Part shown: positions 42,811 to 52,779 of the stretch, one piece after another
Numbering within the stretch: the stretch's first letter is position 1
How the letters are laid out: every line of letters begins with the position of its first letter
Assembly (NCBI RefSeq): GCF_001636345.1
Contig: NZ_KV440945.1
Coordinates: 2,209,631-2,273,630 of the forward strand
Length of the DNA stretch: 64,000 bases
DNA from: Cytobacillus gottheilii
Lineage (GTDB): Bacteria > Bacillota > Bacilli > Bacillales > Cytobacillaceae
Reading direction: 5' to 3'
Program-made: the position numbers and the translations under genes
The notes under the pieces: generated by a model
Told to the model about the DNA's origin: nothing
Databases searched by the model: none
What the model saw: the letters and a program-made list of their open reading frames with translations, nothing else

Positions 42811-45651
42811 ATGAAAAAGCCATCTAATGGCGAAGGGCCATTTGGTCTTGGTTTTCACGGCCCAAACCTCGGCTATGTAATTGAGCTTTATGAAAAATAC
42901 TTAGAAGATCCACAATCAGTAGACGATGAAATGAGAATGTTTTTTGAAGAAAATGGATCACCATTCCAGGAAACTGGAACGTTATCTCAACCTGCACAAA
43001 ACACAGAGCTTGCAGTAAGTGCCGGGCAATTGGAAAAGAGTCTGGCTGCTATTAAACTTGCTGACAATATTCGCTCTTATGGTCACTTGGGTGCGAAGAT
43101 TTTCCCGCTTAATGACCGTCCGGTTGAAGAAACGTTATTTGATTTAAACACATACGGTTTAACAGAAAATGATTTGATAAATGTGCCTGCACATGTAATT
43201 TGCACAGATGCACAAATCCCTCTTCGAAATGGGAAAGAAGCTATTGACTATTTAAAATCAGTTTATATGGGACCAATCGCTTTCGAGTTTAACCATGTAT
43301 ACGATGCCAGCGAAAAAGAATGGCTTCGCCGCAAGGTTGAAAGCAATAGTGTAAGGGCTTCCCTTTTAAAAGAAGAGAAAGTAAAGGTTTATAAGCGTTT
43401 AACAGAGGTAGAAGAATTTGAGAAGTTTCTTCATCGCACCTTTGTTGGTCAGAAACGTTTCTCAGTAGAAGGTTTGGATACACTAGTGCCGCTGCTTGAT
43501 GAAATTGTTTCAGAATCAGTAGGTGATGGTGCCAAAACAATCAATATTGGCATGGCCCATCGCGGACGTTTGAACGTTCTGGCACATGTTCTTGGTAAAC
43601 CATACGAAATGATTTTCGCAGAATTTCAGCATGCGCCAAATAAAGATTTAGTTCCTTCAGAAGGTTCCATTGGCATAAGCTATGGCTGGACAGGAGATGT
43701 AAAATATCATCTTGGACTTGATAAGCAAATTAAAGCTGAGAATACAACAGTTGCACGGCTGACATTGGCAAATAATCCAAGTCACCTTGAATTTGTAGGT
43801 GCTGTAGTGGAAGGATACACTAGAGCTTCTCAAGATGACCGCTCTGCATCCGGTTATCCAAAAGTAAATCTCAGCAGTGCATTGTCCATTATTATACATG
43901 GTGACGCTGCTTTCCCGGGACAGGGTGTAGTTGCTGAAACGTTAAATCTTGGTCAATTGACAGGGTATGATACAGGCGGGTCTATTCATCTAATTGCAAA
44001 CAACACAATCGGGTTTACAACAGAATCACATGATTCACGTTCAACAAGATATGCGAGTGATTTAGCAAAAGGGTATGAGATCCCGATTCTTCATGTGAAT
44101 GCAGATGATCCTGAAGCTGTTGTATCAGCAGCCAGATTGGCATGTGAATACCGTGCTAAATTCCAGAAGGACTTTTTAATTGATTTAATTGGCTATCGCC
44201 GTTTTGGCCACAATGAAATGGATGAACCTATGACAACGAATCCGCTGATGTATAATATTATCCATCAGAGACCAACGGTTAAGGAGCTTTATGGAAAACA
44301 GCTTCTAGAAGAATCCTCCCTTTCAGAAGGGGAAGTAAAGGGAATTCAAGACGAAGTACTGGCAAAACTGACAGCTGCGTATGAAAAAGTGCCAGCCAAA
44401 AAGAAAACAGTGCAAATCGAGGATATGAATCCTCCTGAATTTGTTGATAAAGAGCTTCCTTTTATTTCCACAGCGGTTTCAATTGATAAATTGAAACAAA
44501 TGAATGAAGAATTGTTAACATGGCCGCAGGATTTCAAAGTTTTTGACAAGCTGGGTAAAATCTTAAAACGCCGTACAGATGCCTTAGAAGGAAATGGGAA
44601 GATTGATTGGGGATTAGCGGAGACACTTGCTTATGCTTCCATTCTGGCAGATGGAACGCCGATTCGTTTAACTGGACAGGATTCAGAACGCGGAACTTTC
44701 GCACAGCGAAATGTTGTCCTTCATGATCATACAACAGGAAAAGCATATTCACCATTGCATAAGCTGCAGTCTGCAAATGCTTCCTTTGCCATCCATAATA
44801 GTCCATTATCCGAAATGGCTGTCCTAGGTTTTGAATATGGATACAATGTTTTTGCACCTGAAACACTTGTATTGTGGGAAGCACAATATGGAGATTTTGC
44901 CAACTCAGCTCAAGTGATGTTTGACCAATTCATTGCTGCGGGCCGTGCAAAATGGGGGCAGAAATCTGGTCTTGTTATGCTCCTTCCTCACGGATATGAA
45001 GGTCAGGGACCAGAGCATTCAAGTGCAAGATTAGAGCGTTTCTTAATTTTAGCTGCTGAAAATAACTGGACTGTTGCCAATCTGTCTTCTTCAGCTCAAT
45101 ACTTCCATATCTTAAGAAGACAAGCGGCTATTTTAAATAAAGAGGAAGTTCGTCCGCTCGTCATCATGTCGCCAAAGAGTTTGCTTCGTAATCCACTTGT
45201 TGCTTCAAATGGCATCGAGTTGAGTGAAGGTGAATTTAAGTCTGTTATTGAACAAAGCGGACTAGGTGAAAATCATGAGGCCGTAACAAGAATCGTTCTA
45301 GCAACAGGAAAAATGTCAATTGATCTGGCAGAAAGCCTGAGTAAAAAAGAGGATATGGATTGGCTTCATGTTTTACGTGTTGAAGAAATCTATCCATTCC
45401 CTTTAACAAAAATAAAAGAAATTATGAGTCGCTATCCAAACCTTCAAGAAATCATTTGGGTTCAGGAAGAGCCTAAGAACATGGGGGCATGGACATTTAT
45501 TGAACCTCGTCTGAATGAGATCGCACCTGAAGGATCCGCTGTAAGTTACATAGGCAGACGCCGGAGATCATCACCTGCTGAGGGAGATCCAAATGTGCAT
45601 AAAATGGAGCAAGCGAGAATAATCGAAGAAGCATTAACACGTAAGCAATAA
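42811..45651 (+). CDS. odhA: 2-oxoglutarate dehydrogenase E1 component
   Basis: 946 residues. The thiamine-diphosphate E1 enzyme decarboxylates 2-oxoglutarate and passes the succinyl group to OdhB in the TCA cycle. Landmarks are the N-terminal [57 protein letters not shown] with the ThDP motif completed by [11 protein letters not shown], and in the C-terminal transketolase part [18 protein letters not shown] and [20 protein letters not shown]. The length is typical of Bacillus OdhA. ATG with GGAGG 8 bases upstream. Confidence 0.97.
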   Translation: MKKPSNGEGPFGLGFHGPNLGYVIELYEKYLEDPQSVDDEMRMFFEENGSPFQETGTLSQPAQNTELAVSAGQLEKSLAAIKLADNIRSYGHLGAKIFPLNDRPVEETLFDLNTYGLTENDLINVPAHVICTDAQIPLRNGKEAIDYLKSVYMGPIAFEFNHVYDASEKEWLRRKVESNSVRASLLKEEKVKVYKRLTEVEEFEKFLHRTFVGQKRFSVEGLDTLVPLLDEIVSESVGDGAKTINIGMAHRGRLNVLAHVLGKPYEMIFAEFQHAPNKDLVPSEGSIGISYGWTGDVKYHLGLDKQIKAENTTVARLTLANNPSHLEFVGAVVEGYTRASQDDRSASGYPKVNLSSALSIIIHGDAAFPGQGVVAETLNLGQLTGYDTGGSIHLIANNTIGFTTESHDSRSTRYASDLAKGYEIPILHVNADDPEAVVSAARLACEYRAKFQKDFLIDLIGYRRFGHNEMDEPMTTNPLMYNIIHQRPTVKELYGKQLLEESSLSEGEVKGIQDEVLAKLTAAYEKVPAKKKTVQIEDMNPPEFVDKELPFISTAVSIDKLKQMNEELLTWPQDFKVFDKLGKILKRRTDALEGNGKIDWGLAETLAYASILADGTPIRLTGQDSERGTFAQRNVVLHDHTTGKAYSPLHKLQSANASFAIHNSPLSEMAVLGFEYGYNVFAPETLVLWEAQYGDFANSAQVMFDQFIAAGRAKWGQKSGLVMLLPHGYEGQGPEHSSARLERFLILAAENNWTVANLSSSAQYFHILRRQAAILNKEEVRPLVIMSPKSLLRNPLVASNGIELSEGEFKSVIEQSGLGENHEAVTRIVLATGKMSIDLAESLSKKEDMDWLHVLRVEEIYPFPLTKIKEIMSRYPNLQEIIWVQEEPKNMGAWTFIEPRLNEIAPEGSAVSYIGRRRRSSPAEGDPNVHKMEQARIIEEALTRKQ

Positions 45652-45665
45652 GGGAGGAAATTAAG

Positions 45666-46931
45666 GTGGCAGAAATTAAAGTTCCTGAATTAGCAGAATC
45701 GATTACGGAAGGTACGGTTGCACAATGGTTAAAACAGCCAGGTGATGCAATAAACAAAGGGGATTATATCGTTGAGCTTGAGACAGATAAGGTTAATGTG
45801 GAAATCATCTCAGAATACAGCGGTGTGTTATCAGAATTAAAAGCACAAGAAGGCGACACAGTAAATGTTGGGGAAACGATTGCTGTTGTTAGCGAAGGCG
45901 GAGAAGCGCCTGCACCTGCTGCATCAAAAACTGACGAAGCACCGGCTGTACAGCCGAAAGAAGAAGAGCAAAAGGCACCTGCTGCTGCTGAAAAAGCTGA
46001 AGAACCTGCTTCAGCATCCAGTAAACAGCGTCCGATTGCTTCACCTGCTGCTAGAAAAATGGCCAGAGAAAAAGGAATTGATTTAACTCAGGTGCCAACA
46101 GCAGATCCATTAGGCCGAGTGCGTGCACAAGATGTATCTGGTTTTAATCCAGAAGCAAAATCAGCACCAGCTGCGCCGGCACCGGCACCAAAAGCACCAT
46201 CCCAGCCTGCAGCAGCTTCAGCAGACAGCAAGCCGGTTGAACGGATTCGGATGACTCGCCGCAGACAAACGATCGCAAAACGTCTTGTTGAAGTTCAGCA
46301 AACAGCTGCAATGCTAACAACATTTAATGAAGTCGATATGACTAACGTTATGGAGCTTCGTAAAAAACGCAAAGATAAATTCCAGGAAGAAAATGATGTT
46401 AAACTTGGATTCATGTCTTTCTTTACAAAAGCTGTTGTCGCTGCTTTAAAACGCAGCCCGCTGCTAAATGCGGAAATTCAAGGCGATGAGCTTGTGCTTA
46501 AGAAGTTCTATGACATTGGAATTGCTGTTTCAACGGATGAAGGGTTAGTTGTTCCGGTTGTCAGAGACGCGGATCGTAAAAATTTCGCTGAAATTGAAAA
46601 AGATATTGTTGGCCTTGGCAAAAAAGCAAGAGACAATAAATTGGCTATTTCAGACCTGCAGGGTGGTACTTTTACCATTACAAACGGCGGTGTGTTCGGC
46701 TCATTACTGTCAACACCAATCTTGAATGGACCGCAAGTGGGTATTTTAGGAATGCATTCCATCCAATTGCGTCCAGTTGCGATTGATGCAGAAAGAATGG
46801 AAAACCGTCCGATGATGTATATTGCATTATCCTACGATCATCGAATTGTTGACGGAAAAGAAGCGGTTACGTTCTTAAAGCGTGTGAAAGAGCTAATCGA
46901 AGATCCTGAATCTTTATTATTTGAAGCTTAA
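45666..46931 (+). CDS. odhB: 2-oxoglutarate dehydrogenase E2 (dihydrolipoyl succinyltransferase)
   Basis: 421 residues. The lipoyl domain has [12 protein letters not shown] (lipoyl-Lys about residue 43). An Ala/Pro-rich linker, a peripheral-subunit-binding domain ([19 protein letters not shown]) and a second Ala/Pro linker follow. The catalytic domain ends [19 protein letters not shown] with the active-site His-Asp. GTG start with GGGAGG, 14 bases after odhA. The natural terminator follows, into whose 3' edge a group II intron is inserted. Confidence 0.97.
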   Translation: MAEIKVPELAESITEGTVAQWLKQPGDAINKGDYIVELETDKVNVEIISEYSGVLSELKAQEGDTVNVGETIAVVSEGGEAPAPAASKTDEAPAVQPKEEEQKAPAAAEKAEEPASASSKQRPIASPAARKMAREKGIDLTQVPTADPLGRVRAQDVSGFNPEAKSAPAAPAPAPKAPSQPAAASADSKPVERIRMTRRRQTIAKRLVEVQQTAAMLTTFNEVDMTNVMELRKKRKDKFQEENDVKLGFMSFFTKAVVAALKRSPLLNAEIQGDELVLKKFYDIGIAVSTDEGLVVPVVRDADRKNFAEIEKDIVGLGKKARDNKLAISDLQGGTFTITNGGVFGSLLSTPILNGPQVGILGMHSIQLRPVAIDAERMENRPMMYIALSYDHRIVDGKEAVTFLKRVKELIEDPESLLFEA

Positions 46932-46936
46932 GAGAA

Positions 46937-46962
46937 ACGGGGGCCATTGGCCTCCGTTTTTT
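46937..46962 (+). terminator. odhAB terminator, target of intron copy 1
   Basis: ACGGGGGCC (46937-46945) pairs with GGCCTCCGT (46949-46957), with a T-run 46957-46962. The intron begins three bases after the last T. Confidence 0.9.
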
Positions 46963-46965
46963 ATT

Positions 46966-48856
46966 GTGTGCCCGGCATGGGTGCAGGCTCTAGGGTGCGA
47001 GTCCCGAACGGCGAAGGCAGTAGTAGCCGTAGCTTAAGACAAGGATATGCGGGGTGACCCTCCTATCTGAAGGAAGTCGGCGGCAAACTTCCGCTCTGAG
47101 GAACACGAATCTCATATGAGGCTAGATGACATTGGGTGAGTCTGCAATACAAGACAAAGTCCATACTGCCAAAGGTGTCACATAGTAAATGAGGCGGAGA
47201 CATGGAAGGAAAGTCTGTACTCTTACCCGGGGAGAACCTGTCGATATGCCGTACTCATGCGGTAAGCCTATCCGTGAGGATAAGTTGAACGACAGGCGTC
47301 AGCAGAAGCCATAGTACTTATTCGCTTAAGAGGATAAGGAAGGGCTGAACCGGTTATGGAAAATAGGAACTAGGCGTATCTTTCCATTCGATGAAACAGA
47401 AAACATAGTACCTGTTTAATGAAAGAAACGGTGAATCCGCGGGGGTCATTAAACAGGGTGGAGAATGAAAAGGACACAAACAGAACACCTATTTACGCGG
47501 GAGGTTATATCAATGTTAATGGAACGAATCATGTCACGGGAAAACCTACTTAATGCGATTAAAAGAGTAGAAAAGAATAAGGGAAAACATGGAGTGGACG
47601 AAATGCCCGTCACTGCTCTTCGTGGACATATTATGCTCAACTGGAGCGAACTGCGAAAATCCCTCTTCGAGGGAACCTATATCCCATCCCCCGTCCGTCG
47701 AGTCGAAATCCCGAAACCAGACGGCAAAGGGAAGAGGAAACTGGGAATCCCAACCGTGACAGACCGTTTCATTCAACAAGCAATCACCCAAGTGCTTACC
47801 AGAATGTATGACCCTAGTTTCTCTGAATGTAGCTTCGGCTTTCGCCCTAACAGGCGAGCGCACCAGGCTGTTAAATTAGCCCAAAGCTATATAGAAGAGG
47901 GTTATCGATGGGTAGTCGACATTGACCTTGAAAAGTTCTTTGACAAGGTTAACCACGATAGATTAATGAGTAAATTAGCCATGAGGATAAAGGATAATAC
48001 TCTCCTCAAACTAATAAGACGGTTCTTAACCTCTGGTGTTATGGAAGGCGGACTTGTCAGTCCTAACCTTGAGGGGACACCGCAAGGTGGACCTTTAAGC
48101 CCTTTACTTTCGAATATTGTGTTGGATGAACTGGATAAAGAACTGGAGCGCAGAGGACATCGCTTTGTCCGCTACGCCGATGATTGTAATATCTATGTGA
48201 AATCTAAAAGAGCTGGAGAAAGAGTTATGAAGGCAATGACCCATTTTATCGAGAGGAATCTTAAACTGAAGGTTAACAAGGATAAAAGTGCTGTAGACCG
48301 CCCTTGGAAAAGGAAATTTCTTGGGTTCAGTTTTACAAGTAATCTAAAACCGAAGGTGAGAATATCTCCCCAATCAGTTAAACGGTTTAAAGATAAAATA
48401 AGAAAGCTTACAAGCAGACGAAGGTCAATTGCCATGGAAGATAGGATTCATAACCTTAACCAATATCTAGTGGGATGGGTTAATTATTATCATTTAGCAG
48501 ATACCCGTTCAGTAATCGCAAAACTCGAAGGATGGCTTAATCGAAGGTTAAGAATGATTCGATGGAAGGAATGGAAACTTCCCCAAACGAAGGTCAAGAA
48601 ACTTATTAAACTAGGTGTTTCGAAAGGGAAAGCATATGAATGGGGAAATACAAGAAAGGCTTATTGGAGGATATCCAAAAGTCCAATTCTTCATAAAACA
48701 TTAGGGAAAGCCTACTGGCTTTCCCTTGGGTTAAAAAGTATTTCTGCTAGATATGACTTACAGCGTTCGACTTAATCGGAACCGCCGTATACGGAACCGT
48801 ACGTACGGTGGTGTGAGAGGGATAAATGGAGGTTAATCGCCTCCCCCTATCTCAAT
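46966..48856 (+). mobile_element. Group IIC intron, copy 1 (1,891 bp)
   Basis: The 5' end GTGTGCCCGGCATGGGTGCA matches the start of the Oceanobacillus iheyensis-type group IIC ribozyme, continuing with GAGTCCCGAACGGCGAAGGC and GAGGAACACGAATC. Domain IV holds the reverse transcriptase gene. Domain V is GAACCGCCGTATACGGAACC plus the GTACGTACGG strand (about 48778-48814), and domain VI is a hairpin ending near CTATCTCAAT. Ends were set by comparing the flanks of the two copies; the 3' end is certain within about 7 bases. Inserted right after the odhAB terminator T-run (TTTTTTATT), as class C introns prefer. Confidence 0.93.
47513..48775 (+). CDS. ltrA: Group II intron reverse transcriptase/maturase (copy 1)
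   Basis: 420 residues from the preferred start. The RT domain has GFRPNRRAHQAVKLA, WVVDIDLEKFFDKVNHDRLM, GTPQGGPLSPLLSNIVLDEL and the catalytic FVRYADDCNIYV. The maturase (X/GIIM) domain is marked by LNQYLVGWVNYYHLAD. No HNH endonuclease domain follows, as in class C. ATG 47513 is chosen because GGGAGG lies 8 bases upstream; the frame is open from 47465. It helps splicing and copies the intron RNA at its DNA target. Identical to copy 2. Confidence 0.94.
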   Translation: MLMERIMSRENLLNAIKRVEKNKGKHGVDEMPVTALRGHIMLNWSELRKSLFEGTYIPSPVRRVEIPKPDGKGKRKLGIPTVTDRFIQQAITQVLTRMYDPSFSECSFGFRPNRRAHQAVKLAQSYIEEGYRWVVDIDLEKFFDKVNHDRLMSKLAMRIKDNTLLKLIRRFLTSGVMEGGLVSPNLEGTPQGGPLSPLLSNIVLDELDKELERRGHRFVRYADDCNIYVKSKRAGERVMKAMTHFIERNLKLKVNKDKSAVDRPWKRKFLGFSFTSNLKPKVRISPQSVKRFKDKIRKLTSRRRSIAMEDRIHNLNQYLVGWVNYYHLADTRSVIAKLEGWLNRRLRMIRWKEWKLPQTKVKKLIKLGVSKGKAYEWGNTRKAYWRISKSPILHKTLGKAYWLSLGLKSISARYDLQRST

Positions 48857-48956
48857 TTAGGCTCTTTACTGAGCGATTGTTGTTCTTGGTCATCACTATA
48901 AAGAGGGGAAATAGTTATCTGATTTTATTCTTGTTTTGCAATTGAGGAAGCGGTGA

Positions 48957-49146
48957 AAATAAGCGGAGATTTTACCCTTATTTCCAAAATTAAGCTATTT
49001 TATTGCGAAATAAGCGGAGTTTTTCCGACTATGTTGAATAAAATCGCTGATTTACAAGTTTTTCGGTCAGTTAGTCGGAGTTTCTCCGTTTATTTAAGCA
49101 CAAATTCAGCAATTTTACGATTTAAGCGGAATTCTTCCGTCTATTT
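48957..49146. repeat. Degenerate tandem repeat with TAAGCGGAGTTTTTCCG motif
   Basis: AAGCGGAG-type cores occur at 48961, 49012, 49073 (AGTCGGAG) and 49124, spaced 51, 61 and 51 bases. Each is followed by TTTT-x-CCG-x-CTATTT. Four diverged units, with inverted GCGGA/TCCG symmetry inside. It lies between the two introns; apart from this the stretch to 49397 holds no clear gene. Confidence 0.7.
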
Positions 49147-49397
49147 ATGAGAGATTTATAAACCTATAGACTTGGAAAATCTAATTAATTAATTACTTTG
49201 CCTGTTAAATGAAACATAAACGTGTGAGACACCTGATCAGGACCGAAACCTTCTCAGTTAGAGTATGAGTACACCATCTGGACATCAAACCAGTAAAATG
49301 GGTTTTACATAAAGGATCAATGAGGTTTGAAAATGTTGCATTAAGGAAACATTTTGGTTGTTGTGCATAAAATGGAGTAAAAGCAGGAGTGGTGATC

Positions 49398-49541
49398 ATG
49401 AAAGGAAGGAAAGAGAAGGTCGTACTATACAGTACACTGCTTCAAAAAGCGGGAATTTTAACAAAAGAAGACCTGGATTCAATTGCAAGTTTAAATCATA
49501 TCTCATTAAACAAGAAAAAGAGAGAGAATGACCAAATATGA
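49398..49541 (+). CDS. 47-residue basic protein between the introns, unknown
   Basis: Starts MKGRKEKVVLYSTLLQKAGI and ends KKKRENDQI. AGGAGTGG lies 8 bases before the ATG. The stop codon's last base is the base next to the 3' end of intron copy 2. Without that intron the ORF would run straight into the bidirectional terminator at 51436, so this looks like a true small gene whose terminator has been displaced by 1.9 kb. Not recognised. Confidence 0.6.
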   Translation: MKGRKEKVVLYSTLLQKAGILTKEDLDSIASLNHISLNKKKRENDQI

Positions 49542-51432
49542 ATTGAGATAGGGGGAGGCGATTAACCTCCATTTATCCCTCTCACACCACCGTACGTACG
49601 GTTCCGTATACGGCGGTTCCGATTAAGTCGAACGCTGTAAGTCATATCTAGCAGAAATACTTTTTAACCCAAGGGAAAGCCAGTAGGCTTTCCCTAATGT
49701 TTTATGAAGAATTGGACTTTTGGATATCCTCCAATAAGCCTTTCTTGTATTTCCCCATTCATATGCTTTCCCTTTCGAAACACCTAGTTTAATAAGTTTC
49801 TTGACCTTCGTTTGGGGAAGTTTCCATTCCTTCCATCGAATCATTCTTAACCTTCGATTAAGCCATCCTTCGAGTTTTGCGATTACTGAACGGGTATCTG
49901 CTAAATGATAATAATTAACCCATCCCACTAGATATTGGTTAAGGTTATGAATCCTATCTTCCATGGCAATTGACCTTCGTCTGCTTGTAAGCTTTCTTAT
50001 TTTATCTTTAAACCGTTTAACTGATTGGGGAGATATTCTCACCTTCGGTTTTAGATTACTTGTAAAACTGAACCCAAGAAATTTCCTTTTCCAAGGGCGG
50101 TCTACAGCACTTTTATCCTTGTTAACCTTCAGTTTAAGATTCCTCTCGATAAAATGGGTCATTGCCTTCATAACTCTTTCTCCAGCTCTTTTAGATTTCA
50201 CATAGATATTACAATCATCGGCGTAGCGGACAAAGCGATGTCCTCTGCGCTCCAGTTCTTTATCCAGTTCATCCAACACAATATTCGAAAGTAAAGGGCT
50301 TAAAGGTCCACCTTGCGGTGTCCCCTCAAGGTTAGGACTGACAAGTCCGCCTTCCATAACACCAGAGGTTAAGAACCGTCTTATTAGTTTGAGGAGAGTA
50401 TTATCCTTTATCCTCATGGCTAATTTACTCATTAATCTATCGTGGTTAACCTTGTCAAAGAACTTTTCAAGGTCAATGTCGACTACCCATCGATAACCCT
50501 CTTCTATATAGCTTTGGGCTAATTTAACAGCCTGGTGCGCTCGCCTGTTAGGGCGAAAGCCGAAGCTACATTCAGAGAAACTAGGGTCATACATTCTGGT
50601 AAGCACTTGGGTGATTGCTTGTTGAATGAAACGGTCTGTCACGGTTGGGATTCCCAGTTTCCTCTTCCCTTTGCCGTCTGGTTTCGGGATTTCGACTCGA
50701 CGGACGGGGGATGGGATATAGGTTCCCTCGAAGAGGGATTTTCGCAGTTCGCTCCAGTTGAGCATAATATGTCCACGAAGAGCAGTGACGGGCATTTCGT
50801 CCACTCCATGTTTTCCCTTATTCTTTTCTACTCTTTTAATCGCATTAAGTAGGTTTTCCCGTGACATGATTCGTTCCATTAACATTGATATAACCTCCCG
50901 CGTAAATAGGTGTTCTGTTTGTGTCCTTTTCATTCTCCACCCTGTTTAATGACCCCCGCGGATTCACCGTTTCTTTCATTAAACAGGTACTATGTTTTCT
51001 GTTTCATCGAATGGAAAGATACGCCTAGTTCCTATTTTCCATAACCGGTTCAGCCCTTCCTTATCCTCTTAAGCGAATAAGTACTATGGCTTCTGCTGAC
51101 GCCTGTCGTTCAACTTATCCTCACGGATAGGCTTACCGCATGAGTACGGCATATCGACAGGTTCTCCCCGGGTAAGAGTACAGACTTTCCTTCCATGTCT
51201 CCGCCTCATTTACTATGTGACACCTTTGGCAGTATGGACTTTGTCTTGTATTGCAGACTCACCCAATGTCATCTAGCCTCATATGAGATTCGTGTTCCTC
51301 AGAGCGGAAGTTTGCCGCCGACTTCCTTCAGATAGGAGGGTCACCCCGCATATCCTTGTCTTAAGCTACGGCTACTACTGCCTTCGCCGTTCGGGACTCG
51401 CACCCTAGAGCCTGCACCCATGCCGGGCACAC
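49542..51432 (-). mobile_element. Group IIC intron, copy 2 (1,891 bp, inverted)
   Basis: Same length and apparently identical sequence to copy 1, on the opposite strand, 685 bases away. The 5' end (GTGTGCCC read on the minus strand at 51432) follows TTTTTTATT at the end of the terminator of the Sda-like gene. The 3' end lies next to the TGA of the 47-residue ORF. Both copies share the same preceding nine bases, giving the likely IBS/target sequence. Confidence 0.93.
49623..50885 (-). CDS. ltrA: Group II intron reverse transcriptase/maturase (copy 2)
   Basis: Same protein as copy 1 over the whole 420 residues, including YADD and the maturase domain, with no stop or frameshift. Both copies therefore appear intact and recently duplicated. 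ATG at 50885 (open frame from 50933) with GGGAGG upstream. Confidence 0.94.
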   Translation of the reverse strand: MLMERIMSRENLLNAIKRVEKNKGKHGVDEMPVTALRGHIMLNWSELRKSLFEGTYIPSPVRRVEIPKPDGKGKRKLGIPTVTDRFIQQAITQVLTRMYDPSFSECSFGFRPNRRAHQAVKLAQSYIEEGYRWVVDIDLEKFFDKVNHDRLMSKLAMRIKDNTLLKLIRRFLTSGVMEGGLVSPNLEGTPQGGPLSPLLSNIVLDELDKELERRGHRFVRYADDCNIYVKSKRAGERVMKAMTHFIERNLKLKVNKDKSAVDRPWKRKFLGFSFTSNLKPKVRISPQSVKRFKDKIRKLTSRRRSIAMEDRIHNLNQYLVGWVNYYHLADTRSVIAKLEGWLNRRLRMIRWKEWKLPQTKVKKLIKLGVSKGKAYEWGNTRKAYWRISKSPILHKTLGKAYWLSLGLKSISARYDLQRST

Positions 51433-51435
51433 AAT

Positions 51436-51469
51436 AAAAAAGAACGGAAGAGGATCTTCCGTTCTTTTC
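51436..51469. terminator. Bidirectional terminator of the Sda-like gene, target of intron copy 2
   Basis: AGAACGGAAGA (51441-51451) pairs with TCTTCCGTTCT (51455-51465), with a 3-base loop and T-runs on both sides. Confidence 0.88.
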
Positions 51470-51475
51470 GTATTA

Positions 51476-51607
51476 TTAATCTTTAAATGGCTTTAATCCG
51501 CGTCTTTGAATTTCTGACTTTAACATTCTAATCCATTCCTCTTCAGACCCTGACTTTAATGCATCACGATACGAGACGACCAACTGTTCATTACTCATAA
51601 TTTTCAA
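51476..51607 (-). CDS. sda: Sda-like sporulation histidine kinase inhibitor
   Basis: 43 residues: MKIMSNEQLVVSYRDALKSG then EEWIRMLKSEIQRRGL. This follows the Sda helical-hairpin pattern (LSDELLIESYxxA ... xFIxLIExEIKRRxL). Sda blocks KinA autophosphorylation and delays sporulation when replication is disturbed. TTG start at 51607 with AGGAGG about 9 bases upstream; ATG four codons in is too distant. Assignment rests on pattern recall, and the residues differ considerably, so it is probable rather than certain. Confidence 0.65.
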   Translation of the reverse strand: MKIMSNEQLVVSYRDALKSGSEEEWIRMLKSEIQRRGLKPFKD

Positions 51608-51800
51608 TGTGCATACCTCCTGGTTAAATGGATTGAATTTTCTATCTTTTGTTCATTGTAAAGGATGTGTTAAGATTTGAAAAGCAATATGTTCGTAAAA
51701 TTTACAAAAGGAATGAATTACCACTATTTCCAGGATCCTATCCTGCTTGCCTTAAGAATGATAAAATAAGGATTATGTTTTAAATAGAGGGGGACTAAAT

Positions 51801-52559
51801 GTGAATATTACATTAGATCATGTCGTTCATTTTATAGCAGAAACACCACAGAATATTGTAGATACGTTTCAGAATAAAGGAATACATGCTGTAGCAGGAG
51901 GAAGCCATCAAAGTTGGGGAACATACAATAGTCTTCTGTATACGGCATCCTCATATATTGAATTCTTTGCAATTGAACATGATGAAATTGCAGCAGAAAG
52001 TGATAATCCTTTAGTAAAACATCTTAGAGAGAAAATAAAAAAGAAAGAAGGCATTGGGCAGATTTGCTTTAGAACAGATAATATTAATAATCTGCAGCAG
52101 CACCTGCACAATCAAGACCTTAAAACACTGCCTATATTTGATGGCAGCAGAGTACGTGATGATGGAAAACGAATACAATGGAAGATGCTTTTTATTGAGG
52201 AGACGGATCCTTCTATACCATTTCCATTTTTCATCGAATGGGCCGAGAATGATGATATTAGATTAGCAGAATTAAAGAATTCAGGGTTTATTCACCCAAC
52301 ACTTGAAAATAGTTATATTGAGTTGATACAATGGCCGGTACCTGATTATAAACAAGCAGCACGCTCTTTGAGTCCTTTATTTCAAGAAAAAATGGTCATA
52401 AATGATGCTATGCAAATCACACAGATAACAGCTGGAAAGACTAAAATTCAACTGTTTTCAGAAGATGGTCAAGAATCGTTGATAAAAGAATGTAAAATCA
52501 AAATAAGTCCTCCACTCAAAAACGGACCACTTTATGTAAACGGAGTAGTATATGAATAA
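51801..52559 (+). CDS. Glyoxalase-like (VOC) domain protein
   Basis: 252 residues beginning ITLDHVVHFIAETPQNIVDT, the Glyoxalase_3-type opening with a His metal ligand. IGQICFRTDNINNLQQHL and PFPFFIEWAENDD follow, also typical of YhhT-like VOC proteins in Bacillus. The catalytic activity is unknown. GTG start with GAGGGGG 8 bases upstream; single gene with a terminator. Confidence 0.78.
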   Translation: MNITLDHVVHFIAETPQNIVDTFQNKGIHAVAGGSHQSWGTYNSLLYTASSYIEFFAIEHDEIAAESDNPLVKHLREKIKKKEGIGQICFRTDNINNLQQHLHNQDLKTLPIFDGSRVRDDGKRIQWKMLFIEETDPSIPFPFFIEWAENDDIRLAELKNSGFIHPTLENSYIELIQWPVPDYKQAARSLSPLFQEKMVINDAMQITQITAGKTKIQLFSEDGQESLIKECKIKISPPLKNGPLYVNGVVYE

Positions 52560-52590
52560 GCCGTAATTGGCATCCATTATAAATGGTTTC

Positions 52591-52626
52591 AAAAAAATGA
52601 AGTGAATATAAAGCTTCATTTTTTTT
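52591..52626 (+). terminator. Terminator after VOC gene
   Basis: AATGAAG (52596-52602) pairs with CTTCATT (52614-52620), followed by TTTTTT. Confidence 0.8.
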
Positions 52627-52733
52627 ATTTATATAATTTGTGTAGTATAAGATATTTTAAAATCTATTAAGAATATAAGTGCAAAGAAAGTATAATAAAT
52701 ATTGAATATTATAAATTTTTTGATATTATAATA

Positions 52734-52747
52734 TGAAAGCGCTTTAA
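52734..52747 (+). promoter_or_regulatory. cre-like site before the acyl-CoA synthetase gene
   Basis: TGAAAGCGCTTTAA fits the CcpA cre consensus (TGWAANCGNTNWCA) except for the last two positions. It is 33 bases upstream of the start codon, a position suited to repression by glucose. Confidence 0.6.
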
Positions 52748-52779
52748 TAAACAAATTATTGAAAGAAAGGGCTGGGTAT

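Noticed and set aside
47546..47863. Long antisense ORFs inside both introns
   Set aside because: They are the reverse strand of the maturase gene, without ribosome binding sites, and appear in both copies only because the copies are identical.
47513..48775. Retron or diversity-generating reverse transcriptase
   Set aside because: The protein has the group II maturase domain and sits inside a full ribozyme structure with recognisable 5' end and domain V, so it is an intron-encoded protein.
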